Assembly (NCBI GenBank): GCA_946414025.1
Contig: CAMKMX010000009.1
Location: 21,049 to 85,048, forward strand
Direction: 5' to 3'
Length of the DNA: 64,000 nt
From: an uncultured Fibrobacter sp.
GTDB taxonomy: Bacteria > Fibrobacterota > Fibrobacteria > Fibrobacterales > Fibrobacteraceae
The notes below the pieces were generated by a model. The model was not told where the DNA came from and did not search any database. It saw only the letters and a program-made list of their open reading frames with translations. Positions 20,038-28,495 of the stretch are shown here, piece after piece; the first letter of the stretch is position 1; every line of letters starts with the position of its first letter. The translations under genes were made by a program, and so were the position numbers.

Positions 20038-20689
20038 CCTCTACCCGGACAATGGGGCTGTTATTCTCGATGCCGTTCACGTGCCGGTCCAGGTAGTCAT
20101 AGAGCAGGGCATCCCTTTCTGCCTGGGGGAGCAGGAATTTTTCACGGCCCTCCCGCTGCATGAAAATGTCCAGGTAGGTCATAAGCACACCGCCCGCCAC
20201 GGAGACGTTCATGGATTCCGTAATGCCGTACTGGGGCAGTTTGAATTCGTAGTCCGCATGTGCCAGGGTGTCGGGGTGGTTCCCGTGGAACTCGCTCCCC
20301 AGGTAAAAGGCCGTAGGCTGACTCAGGTCCAGATCCAAAACCGAATTGGTGGTGTTGGTGCTGGCCACTGCAATCTTGTAGCCCTTGGCACGGAGCTTTT
20401 CCATACAGAGCATGCGTTTCTTGTACAGGTAGATGGACATCCACTTGTAGGAGCCCTTCAAGATGGACTTGTTCACGCTGTAGGCGTTGTCCTCTTCGAT
20501 GACGTGGACATCCTGCAAGCCGAAAACCTCTGCGGTGCGGATAACGGCGGAAATATTGTGGGGGTCGAACAGGTCTTCCAGCACCATGCAGAAATGGCGG
20601 GTACGGCGGTTTACCACGCCAGTCAGGAGTTCCCGACGGCGGTCCGTGACCCGTGCAAGCAAACTTTCTAAACTTTCCTTTTCGCTCAT
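20033..20689 (-). CDS. TrmH/SpoU family RNA methyltransferase
   Basis: VLEDLFDPHNISAVIRTAEVFGLQDVHVIE, FYLGSEFHG, ITESMNVSVAGGVLMTYL. Confidence 0.9.
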   Translation of the reverse strand: MSEKESLESLLARVTDRRRELLTGVVNRRTRHFCMVLEDLFDPHNISAVIRTAEVFGLQDVHVIEEDNAYSVNKSILKGSYKWMSIYLYKKRMLCMEKLRAKGYKIAVASTNTTNSVLDLDLSQPTAFYLGSEFHGNHPDTLAHADYEFKLPQYGITESMNVSVAGGVLMTYLDIFMQREGREKFLLPQAERDALLYDYLDRHVNGIENNSPIVRVEG

Positions 20690-20743
20690 AAATTTTCCTT
20701 TTTAATCTCTTTTTTTTCAATCCTAACACTTCACCATCAAGCG

Positions 20744-20791
20744 GATCCTCGTGATTCTATCGCTGCGCTCCAGAATGACAGCGAGGATGAC
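20744..20791. repeat. Nested GTCAT hairpin elements
   Basis: Outer GATCCTCG...GCGAGGATGAC interrupted by inner GATTCTATCGCTGCGCTCCAGAATGAC (20753-20779). Confidence 0.85.
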
Positions 20792-20814
20792 ACCTCTTGA
20801 GACCAGCTTTACTA

Positions 20815-20856
20815 ACCCCTAAATCCTATCCCCTAAATCCTAACCCCTATTACCTA
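20815..20856. repeat. Heptad array (NNNCCTA = TAGGNNN type, inverse)
   Basis: ACCCCTA AATCCTA TCCCCTA AATCCTA ACCCCTA TTACCTA; last unit forms the stop codon of 20854..21867. Confidence 0.92.
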
Positions 20857-21867
20857 TTCTTTCACCTGCAGCGGCACAGGGACTTCCTTGGCCTGCCGAC
20901 GCTGAATCTGCAACTTTTCAAAGTCTCCCAACTTCCAGGGCGCGCCGTTTACCACGTTCTCGAAATCCAGAATGTACTGCACGTTCTCCATGGACTTGAG
21001 AGAAGCGCTCTTGAGCATGGGCTCCTTGTTTCCGCCAAAGTATTCTCCCGACGACTTCTTGATATCCTTGACGATGTGGTCAATCTTGTCGCCTACCACG
21101 CTCTTGAAAACCCGCATCTGCATAATGGAATTCAACACGGAATTCCCGGGGAATACGATAGCCGTTAACTTGTACCGAATTTCCTTGTCGGAGACGGGGT
21201 CCATGTCCAGGTAGGCCACAGCCGTTCCGTGCAGCGACCACTTGAGGACCTGGGCGTGTCCATACCCGAAAAACACGTTCCGCATGCCGAGCTTCTGCCC
21301 AGCACTATCCTGCAGGGCCCAGAAGAATTCACCCGAAAGGCTCCGGCCGTTGCTACCGCTGAAGAACCGCCTGTCCTTGCTGGTGTATTCTAGCCGGTAG
21401 TTCGTACCCAAGTAGGCGTTGATAAGTTCTGCCGTAAAGGGCATGTTGTCGAACAAATAACTGATGACATTTTGCCCCAGAGGAAGCGTACCCTTGTTCT
21501 CGTAAATGGCGCGGTACTGTCGGCCTAATCTGGAATAGATTTCCGTCGCTCCCGTAATTTTGGGATCTGCAGGCAAGCCCCGCTTGGTAATTTCTACAAA
21601 GGGGGCGCAGAACTCCTCGTTGTACTTGACCTTGGGCCAAGGTTTCTGATCTTCTTCTGTACAAAAACCGTAATCGATGTTCAGGCATTTCTTGACACCG
21701 GAACAGAGGGAACGGAATCCCTCTTCGCCGCCGGACTTTTCGATCATGCGCTTGCGGCCGATTTCTTTCATCAAGGCTTCGCGCTTGCTTTCGGGCGAAT
21801 CTGCGGCAAACGCCTCTGCACAGGCAAAGGCCAACAGCATCAAGAAAACAAGAACTCGCCTACCCAC
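20854..21867 (-). CDS. Hypothetical secreted protein
   Basis: Long ORF with signal peptide; no family recognised. Confidence 0.6.
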   Translation of the reverse strand: MGRRVLVFLMLLAFACAEAFAADSPESKREALMKEIGRKRMIEKSGGEEGFRSLCSGVKKCLNIDYGFCTEEDQKPWPKVKYNEEFCAPFVEITKRGLPADPKITGATEIYSRLGRQYRAIYENKGTLPLGQNVISYLFDNMPFTAELINAYLGTNYRLEYTSKDRRFFSGSNGRSLSGEFFWALQDSAGQKLGMRNVFFGYGHAQVLKWSLHGTAVAYLDMDPVSDKEIRYKLTAIVFPGNSVLNSIMQMRVFKSVVGDKIDHIVKDIKKSSGEYFGGNKEPMLKSASLKSMENVQYILDFENVVNGAPWKLGDFEKLQIQRRQAKEVPVPLQVKE

Positions 21868-21881
21868 AGGAATCCTTTTGG

Positions 21882-23453
21882 CTATTGCCTAAAATCCAGG
21901 CTATCCTGGGGAATTACGGTGAAGGGTTTCAACGCATCGAATTTAGAGACAGGACCCACGATAGAAATGGTCATCTTGTCGCGGGCAAAATATTTTGCAA
22001 TCATGGCCTTCACCTGTTCAGGAGTGACGGCAGAAATTTCTTTCACGTAGTCCAGGTAGTGGTCAAAGGTCTTGCCCAGCAGTTCTCCCTTGGCAAAGAT
22101 GGTGGCCGTAGAAGCAGGGGAATCGAACAGGCTGGGCAAGCTTTCAATCAGCGCTTTTTTCGCCTGTTCCAGTTCTTCTGCCGTCGGGCCTTCCTTGGCC
22201 AGCTTTTCCACTTCTTCAAAAATCAGCTTCAGGGCAAAATCCACGGACTCCACCTTGGTCTGCAAGGCGATGGTGGTCATGGCGGTATCCCGATAGTCGT
22301 TACCCACAGTGCTGTAGATACTGTAGGCCAGGCCCTCGTCGCTACGCACGCGGTTCATGAGGCGGCTAGTAAAGCTTCCGCCACCCAAGATAAAGCTCGC
22401 CACCGCCGCCGGGTAGTAGTCGGGATGGGGGCGTTTCACGAAAGGCTGGTTGATGGCAATGTTCGCCTGGGTAATGTCCTTGTCCACCACGTAGGTGCCG
22501 GGCTTACGCAGGTAAGCGAGAGGCTGCGGCGCCACAAAGGCGGAATCCGCAGGCTTAGAAGAAACGGTGGAAGTGTCCTTTTTCCAGTCGGCGAAAAATT
22601 CCTTAAGCATCTGCACGCTGGAATCCCGGTCCACATCACCGGACAAGGCAAAGATGATTCGGCTAGACTGGAACACCCCGCGGGAAAGCCGTTTCAGGTC
22701 GGCGTCAGTGACCTTCTTGTATTCGTCACCGGTAGCGTCCCACAAACGATTGTTAGGAGCGTAGTTCACCTTGGCACGCAAGGCCGAAAGCACCTTGGCA
22801 GGAGTATCGTAACGCTGTTCGTAAGCGGTGGCGGACTTGGTCTTTACGATTTCCAGCTGTTCCTTGTCAAAGGCGGGAGCGAGCAGCACCTTCTTTGTCA
22901 GCGCAAGCACCGATGGAAAGTCCTTGGTCAGGCAGTCAATGTCGAAAGAGGCGGTCCACACGCCGGCCGAAGAACCGACTCCGGCGCTGATAAACTCAAG
23001 GGTATCTTCCAGGGCGCCGGGGGCGATACCGCCACCGCCGCCACGCCTAAGCATGGAGCCCAGCATCTCGAAGGCGGCCTCGTCCTTGATGGAGGCGGGG
23101 ACTCTCGGATTCTCGAAATAGACCGTAAAATTCACCAGGGGCAAGCGGCGGTCGCTCACGATGTAACCGGTGACACCTTCGGCTATTTCTACCCGGTAAT
23201 CCTTCGGGTAAGGCGCTACGTAGTTGTATTCCGGAAACTGGATGTCCTTGTAACTGGCGGGGATGTCGGACTTTGCAGGCTGAGTTGCAGCACCGCTCTG
23301 TTCAGACACTGCGGCAGAATCCTTTGGGGTAGCAACCGTCGCAGTATTTTCCGTTGCAGGGGCAGGCGCGCTGGAACAAGCGGCAATAGAGGCCAAGAGG
23401 GCAGAGCCCACCAGCAACGATATGGTTTTCACATCATTTTTCTTCATCACCAA
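21882..23453 (-). CDS. M16 (insulinase-like) peptidase family lipoprotein
   Basis: Lipobox SIAACSS; ALSGDVDRDSSVQMLKEFF, ANIAINQPFVKRPHPDYYPAAVASFILGGGSFTSRLMNRVRSDEGLAYSIYS. No HxxEH seen, so probably the inactive or processing-partner type. Confidence 0.82.
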   Translation of the reverse strand: MVMKKNDVKTISLLVGSALLASIAACSSAPAPATENTATVATPKDSAAVSEQSGAATQPAKSDIPASYKDIQFPEYNYVAPYPKDYRVEIAEGVTGYIVSDRRLPLVNFTVYFENPRVPASIKDEAAFEMLGSMLRRGGGGGIAPGALEDTLEFISAGVGSSAGVWTASFDIDCLTKDFPSVLALTKKVLLAPAFDKEQLEIVKTKSATAYEQRYDTPAKVLSALRAKVNYAPNNRLWDATGDEYKKVTDADLKRLSRGVFQSSRIIFALSGDVDRDSSVQMLKEFFADWKKDTSTVSSKPADSAFVAPQPLAYLRKPGTYVVDKDITQANIAINQPFVKRPHPDYYPAAVASFILGGGSFTSRLMNRVRSDEGLAYSIYSTVGNDYRDTAMTTIALQTKVESVDFALKLIFEEVEKLAKEGPTAEELEQAKKALIESLPSLFDSPASTATIFAKGELLGKTFDHYLDYVKEISAVTPEQVKAMIAKYFARDKMTISIVGPVSKFDALKPFTVIPQDSLDFRQ

Positions 23454-23536
23454 ACAATATAGCTATTCCCTCATTCCAAATTGGACTAAGGAATTTCAAA
23501 ATAATTTGGTTTATCGGGCTTTTTGAATGTATATTA

Positions 23537-23630
23537 TACTCATAGCCTTTCCGGTGGATTCTAATTCGGCCTCCCATGGAGCGCCGCCCGTCTCCAAGAG
23601 AGACATACCCACCCGAAAGGCTTTTTTTGT
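23537..23630 (+). ncRNA. Candidate structured small RNA ending in a rho-independent terminator (family unknown)
   Basis: AT-rich TATATTATACT just upstream; 14-nt arms 23544-23557 / 23609-23622 pair 13/14; internal hairpins GGC-CTCC..GGAG-C-GCC and GTCTC..GAGAC; 7-T run 23622-23628. Confidence 0.55.
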
Positions 23631-23645
23631 ACCCGGAGCAATGAC

Positions 23646-24674
23646 TCAGCTGAAACGGCCGGCCAGCTGCTTGCGACGGCGGCCCCGTTCGGATACCACC
23701 GCTTCAATCAGGAACAGCAGGGCCGCAATCCCGAGGAAAATCTGGTAGCGGTCCTGGTAATTTTCAAAGCGGTCGCTTGCCTGATCCTTCTTTTCGAGGG
23801 TGGCAATTTCGGTCAGCACCTTCTGCAGCTGGAACTCACCGGGGCTCGCGTAAAAGTACAACCCGCCGGTAGCGCTTGCAATTTCTTGAAGAGTCCCGTC
23901 TTCTAGGCGGGTGGTCACGATGTTCCCTTGCATGTCCTTTTTGTAGGCCACTTCTCCGTTCTTGGTCTTGACAGGGATTGGCACACCTTCGCGAGAACCG
24001 ATACCCACCGTATAGATGCGGATGCCCATCTCGGCGGCTTCCTTGGCGGCATTGACGGCGGCGTCTTCAAGCTCTTCGCCGTCACTCATGAGGACCATTA
24101 CCGAATACTTGCCCGCCCCGCCGGAGTTGCGGAACAAATCCATCCCCTTGCGGATGGCCTTTTCCAGGTTCGTTCCCGGCATGAGCCAGCCCGGCTCCAG
24201 TTCCCGAAGCATCATCTGCACGGTTCCGTAGTCCAGTGTCAGAGGCACCATCACCTGGGCCTCGCCGCTAAAGGCCACTAGACCCACGCGGTCGCCGGTG
24301 AGAGATTCCAGGAACGAGGCAATCTCGTGACGGCTACGCACCAGACGGTTGGGCTTGATGTCTTCGGCCAGCATGGAAAGGGAAATATCCTGCAGCAGCA
24401 CCAAATCCAGACCGCGACGCTCCACGTGTTCTAGCTTATGGCCCCACTGGGGCCTTGCAAGGGCAACGAACAAAAAGGCAATCGCCAAAAGGAGGATCAG
24501 AACCTTGGCAAGCCTCCGCCAGGGAGACACGCTGGTCGAAAGCTTGGGCAGCATGGAAAGGGACACGAACCGCTCCGCCAGTTTTTTACGGCGGTAAAAG
24601 GCATAATAGAACAAAAGGGCAAAAAATGGCAGGGTAAAAAGTCCCCACAAAAAGCTCGGTTCCGCAAATCGCAT
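23646..24674 (-). CDS. VWA domain membrane protein (BatA/BatB-like)
   Basis: LQDISLSMLAED MIDAS-like, LMSDGEELED; TM segments at both ends; start at Met28 of the supplied ORF. Confidence 0.82.
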   Translation of the reverse strand: MRFAEPSFLWGLFTLPFFALLFYYAFYRRKKLAERFVSLSMLPKLSTSVSPWRRLAKVLILLLAIAFLFVALARPQWGHKLEHVERRGLDLVLLQDISLSMLAEDIKPNRLVRSRHEIASFLESLTGDRVGLVAFSGEAQVMVPLTLDYGTVQMMLRELEPGWLMPGTNLEKAIRKGMDLFRNSGGAGKYSVMVLMSDGEELEDAAVNAAKEAAEMGIRIYTVGIGSREGVPIPVKTKNGEVAYKKDMQGNIVTTRLEDGTLQEIASATGGLYFYASPGEFQLQKVLTEIATLEKKDQASDRFENYQDRYQIFLGIAALLFLIEAVVSERGRRRKQLAGRFS

Positions 24675-24865
24675 GGACAGACTCCAGAAAAAAAACGGCG
24701 CGGGGCAGGGCCCGCATACCCATGAATATACAAAAAAAGGGCTTTTTCGCCCCATTTTTTCAAAAAAATGACCCCAAAAACGGGAAAAATCACATTTATT
24801 TGCGGGCGATGACTTTTTTGTTAAAAAAAAGATATATTTTACTTATTGGATTATAGGGTAAATCT

Positions 24866-25984
24866 ATGGAAATCAATCCCTTTGTAGTCGAAATCGATCT
24901 CATAAGCATCGCCATTCTCCTGATGGTGCGTTATGGCATCACGGAGCGGGCCTCCCGCCTCAGAGAAGTTCACGTTTTCCGATACCTGGTGGACCTGTCC
25001 ATCGCTTTCTGCGTCCTGAATTCTACAGGACAGTTCATTCCCTCCACTTACATCCCCGTCATCAAGATTATCAACGGCCTCAAGATCGTCACCTGCATCT
25101 GCATGGGTTGTTCCTGGTTCCTGACCGTATTCTTTATTACGTCCACAAGCACCTACCACCTTCGCAATAAGTTCATCCCCATATTGTTGCCAAGCCTTGT
25201 GGTAAGTGCCATGGCCATCATAGATGTCTTGAGCAACCTGACAGAACCGCCTCTCGACATGAGACCCCATGTGTGGATTTTGCTGAACATCCTGACGATT
25301 GTCTATGTGGTATCCGCGTCGATCCTGTGCCTGACCAAGGCCCGCAAGTGCACCAACAGGATTCGCCGTCGTAGCCTTTACCTGCTTTCGGGAGCCATGG
25401 CTTTCCCCCTGCTTCTGCTTGTGGTACAGGCCAAATTCTACGATATGCCCATCACGTCACCCTCGTTTGTCATCGTCACTCTATTTATTCACCTGACCTC
25501 GTTGCGCAGGAGAATTACCGTCGATGAAATCACCAAGCTCAACAATGACAACAAACTTGCAGACTACCTGGATGCCATTACCCAAAAACAGAACCCTGCC
25601 AAGAGACTGTTTTTTGTGAAAATCGACATCGACAAGTTCAAGGCCATGAAAAAGAAATACGGGGGTGTGGCCGCAGCCATAGCCCTCCAAAAAATGGCCT
25701 CGTTCCTACGGCAGCAATGCATCAATCGCGGGTCTTTTATCGCCCGTTACAGCACTTCGTCTTTTGCCATTGTTACCGAATGTAACGATTTCTCCGAGAT
25801 AGAGACTCTGGCCAACAGGCTGATTGCCACCAGCGCCACCAGCGAAGAACTTGCCCAGGGTCCGTGGCCCATTACCTTCTCCATCTACTGGTCCGAATTC
25901 GGCACGCCCACCACCAAGACGGTTGACGATCTAATCGAAAACTGCACCAGGAACTGCTACAAACCTTCAGTAGATGGGGAGTAG
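24866..25984 (+). CDS. Membrane protein with degenerate GGDEF-like domain
   Basis: Predicted TM N-terminus; KIDIDKFKAMKKKYGGVAAAIALQKMASFLRQQC..FIARYSTSSFAIV resembles GGDEF but has STSSF at the signature. Confidence 0.65.
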   Translation: MEINPFVVEIDLISIAILLMVRYGITERASRLREVHVFRYLVDLSIAFCVLNSTGQFIPSTYIPVIKIINGLKIVTCICMGCSWFLTVFFITSTSTYHLRNKFIPILLPSLVVSAMAIIDVLSNLTEPPLDMRPHVWILLNILTIVYVVSASILCLTKARKCTNRIRRRSLYLLSGAMAFPLLLLVVQAKFYDMPITSPSFVIVTLFIHLTSLRRRITVDEITKLNNDNKLADYLDAITQKQNPAKRLFFVKIDIDKFKAMKKKYGGVAAAIALQKMASFLRQQCINRGSFIARYSTSSFAIVTECNDFSEIETLANRLIATSATSEELAQGPWPITFSIYWSEFGTPTTKTVDDLIENCTRNCYKPSVDGE

Positions 25985-25985
25985 C

Positions 25986-27086
25986 CTACGGAATCCGCAC
26001 AAAGCGGGTGTTGGCAAGAATCAGCTCCAGCAGAATGAGGAGCGCACCCACCAAAAGCCAGGGGTAGAACTTTTCGGCGTAGCGAGCGTAGGCCACCGTC
26101 TCGATTTCGGATTTTTCCAGCTGGTCTATTTCGGAATAAATTTCTTCTAGCTGTTCCTTGTTTTCGGCCCGGTAGAACTTTCCGCCGGTCTTTTGCGCCA
26201 CCGCCTTGAGGGTGGTTTCGTCGACTCCTTTTTCAGGCGTAATATCCTCTTCTATCCACGAGATTTCACCCGTCCAAGGATTTCTTCCAAAGTCAAGATA
26301 TTTTCCTTTTCTTTTACCAACACCAACTGTATATACTTTCGCTCCTAAAGACTGCGCTACCTCAGCAGCACGAACAGGCGGAACTGCGCTATTATTGTCC
26401 GAGCCATCTGTCAATAAAACTACAACTTTTGACTTTGCTTCAGATTTTTGTAAACGAGCGAGAGCCGTCATAAGCCCATCACCCAAAGCCGTAAGCTGCA
26501 TCGATGAGTCCCTCGATAAATCATCCGACGCTCCGAGTATTTCTAACAAGCTCCCATAATCTAGAGTCAAAGGGCACAATGTCACAGCCCTCGTACCGAA
26601 GGCAGACAGGCCAATGCGGTCACCATGCCGTTTCTGGATGAACTCCGCAATAACCTGCTGAGCATAACCCATGCGGGTATATTTCCAGTAGTCTCCGGAC
26701 TTGTATATTCTTTCAGCATTTAAAACCCCGAGTTTCGCCTGTTCCGTGCGGGTCAACATGTCCAGCGTGCCCATAGAACCCGACACATCCAGCACCAGCA
26801 TAATATCCACACCATCGGTATTGGTGTACTCCACCTCGGTGGCATTTTGCGGGCGGGCAAGTGCCACCACAAAGCAGCACAGGGCCGCAAGGCGGAGCGC
26901 CGGCACAATGTGGCGCATGCGCACCCGGTGGCTAGGCGATGCTTTTTTGGCTATGGCCAGGGCCGGGAACTTGATGGTGCTCTTGCGACGCTGCTGGCGG
27001 TAAACGTAGAGCGCCACAAGCACAGGAACAAGCAGCAACAGCCAAAAGGCTTCGGGATTCTGAAAATGTAACGAACCGATATCCAT
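25986..27086 (-). CDS. VWA domain membrane protein (BatA-like)
   Basis: LVLDVSGSMGTLD MIDAS, LLTDGSDNNSA; start at Met11 of the supplied ORF. Confidence 0.83.
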   Translation of the reverse strand: MDIGSLHFQNPEAFWLLLLVPVLVALYVYRQQRRKSTIKFPALAIAKKASPSHRVRMRHIVPALRLAALCCFVVALARPQNATEVEYTNTDGVDIMLVLDVSGSMGTLDMLTRTEQAKLGVLNAERIYKSGDYWKYTRMGYAQQVIAEFIQKRHGDRIGLSAFGTRAVTLCPLTLDYGSLLEILGASDDLSRDSSMQLTALGDGLMTALARLQKSEAKSKVVVLLTDGSDNNSAVPPVRAAEVAQSLGAKVYTVGVGKRKGKYLDFGRNPWTGEISWIEEDITPEKGVDETTLKAVAQKTGGKFYRAENKEQLEEIYSEIDQLEKSEIETVAYARYAEKFYPWLLVGALLILLELILANTRFVRIP

Positions 27087-27446
27087 CTTGACTCCGAAAA
27101 ATCTTTTCGGACACAATATACAATTTTACGGCTCCTTAGACCCAATCCCCTATTTTTTTTTGTATATTGTTATTGTCTTAGCATCAATCCCGCTGACAGC
27201 GTATTCGATTCGGGCGGGCCGTTTAACTCTCTGCTTGACATCGTCCACCCTTTGCAGGTCAAGACAACCGGCAATTCGTGAGACAGCTATCCCTGTGGGG
27301 GTCGGCCCCATGATGATTAACGTAGAGCACCGTCCACATTTGTGGACTTCATCAATCTGTCATAAACAGGTTTGTGAACAGGTGTTCTGCGTTCATTCGA
27401 CACATACTCCTGTTTACACACCTCAACAACCATACAGGAGCAATCC

Positions 27447-28433
27447 ATGAATCGAACACAACACTATTCCTTGCTCAAGGCAATGGAAATGGACAAGAAC
27501 AACCTCCTCAAGTACCAGGAACTTTACAAATATGCCTACATCCTTAGCGACGGCATTTTCAAGATTGTTTTCGCCGAGGAAAAGGACCACTCGCTTCTCA
27601 TCTCGCTGGTGAACGCGATGCTGGGTCTGCAGGGCGACGACGCCATCAAGGACATCTCACTCGAAATGCAGGAATTCCCAGGGGTATTCAACAAAAAAGA
27701 CTGTATCCTGGACATCATCGGCACGACCAATGCCGGCGAAAAGGTGCTGGTGGAGGTGCAACAACAGGGGGATGACTTGTTCCGTGACCGAGTAGAATAC
27801 TACATCTCTCGCGTCATCGAAAACCAAGTGCACACCAGCGAAAAATACGAACTACCCCGCATCTACTTTCTTGGACTTCTCGATTTCGAGATGTTCCCGG
27901 AAGAGCCCACAGAATATATCCACCACGTCGATGAAATGTGTCACGGTAAAAAATTTTTCCCTAAAGTTCAGAAGATTTTTGTTGAAATCGACAAGTTTTT
28001 CGAGCTCGAAAAGGCGGGAGTCACCGCAAGCGACAATTCCGAGGCGGCGCAGTGGCTTCGTGCCATCAAGGTGATTATCAAAGAAGAGCCCGTTCCCGAA
28101 AAGATTATGCAGAACGAAACATTCCGGCACTTGCTTGATTCTGTGAAATTGATTAACTTTGTAGAAGAACTTTTCAATGCCGAGGTAAAGAATATGACGG
28201 ACTTGAAAGCAGAACACGAAATCGGTTTTTCTGAAGGCAGGGTGCAAGGCCGTACCGAAGGGTTCGTCCAGGGAAAGACCGAAGGTTTCGCCCAAGGCAA
28301 GACCGAAGGATTCAGCCAGGGTCGCAAGGAAGAACGTGCTGACTCTATAGCCGTCCTACGCGAAATGGGCCTGTCTGCAGAAAAGGTCGCTGAATTTCAG
28401 GAAAGAATCGAGACGCTGAACAAAAAACAGTAA
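27447..28433 (+). CDS. Rpn/PD-(D/E)XK nuclease family (putative transposase-like) protein
   Basis: YAYILSDGIFKIVFAEEKDHSLLISLVNAML, DCILDIIGTTNAGEKVLVEVQQ (D-ExQ), YYISRVIE; C-terminal EGFxQGKT repeats. Confidence 0.85.
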   Translation: MNRTQHYSLLKAMEMDKNNLLKYQELYKYAYILSDGIFKIVFAEEKDHSLLISLVNAMLGLQGDDAIKDISLEMQEFPGVFNKKDCILDIIGTTNAGEKVLVEVQQQGDDLFRDRVEYYISRVIENQVHTSEKYELPRIYFLGLLDFEMFPEEPTEYIHHVDEMCHGKKFFPKVQKIFVEIDKFFELEKAGVTASDNSEAAQWLRAIKVIIKEEPVPEKIMQNETFRHLLDSVKLINFVEELFNAEVKNMTDLKAEHEIGFSEGRVQGRTEGFVQGKTEGFAQGKTEGFSQGRKEERADSIAVLREMGLSAEKVAEFQERIETLNKKQ

Positions 28434-28457
28434 AAGTCCGGTTCAAGCCGATATATC

Positions 28458-28488
28458 AAAAGCCTATGGATTGTCTCCATGGGCTTTT
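28458..28488. terminator. Bidirectional rho-independent terminator between convergent genes
   Basis: AAAAGCCTATGGA-TTGTC-TCCATGGGCTTTT: 13-bp stem (one G-T pair) with A/T tracts on both sides. Confidence 0.8.
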
Positions 28489-28495
28489 CTGATTC

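Noticed and set aside
21885-23462. 525-aa plus-strand ORF opposite the M16 peptidase (and similar at 36280-37698, 60292-61473)
   Set aside because: Antisense shadow ORFs with low-complexity His/Arg/Gly content; the opposite strand has recognisable families
23544-23628. 4.5S SRP RNA or 6S RNA
   Set aside because: Lacks the GGAAGGAAGCAGCC-type SRP apical motif and is too short for typical 6S; left as an unknown ncRNA candidate
27190-27230. tRNA-like T-loop (TTCGATTC) upstream of the Rpn gene
   Set aside because: Flanking bases do not form a T-stem and no acceptor or anticodon arms could be drawn
27088-27450. 120-aa plus ORF as an intact gene
   Set aside because: No start signal, overlaps the VWA gene 5' end, only a short FolD-like stretch; treated as a possible relic only
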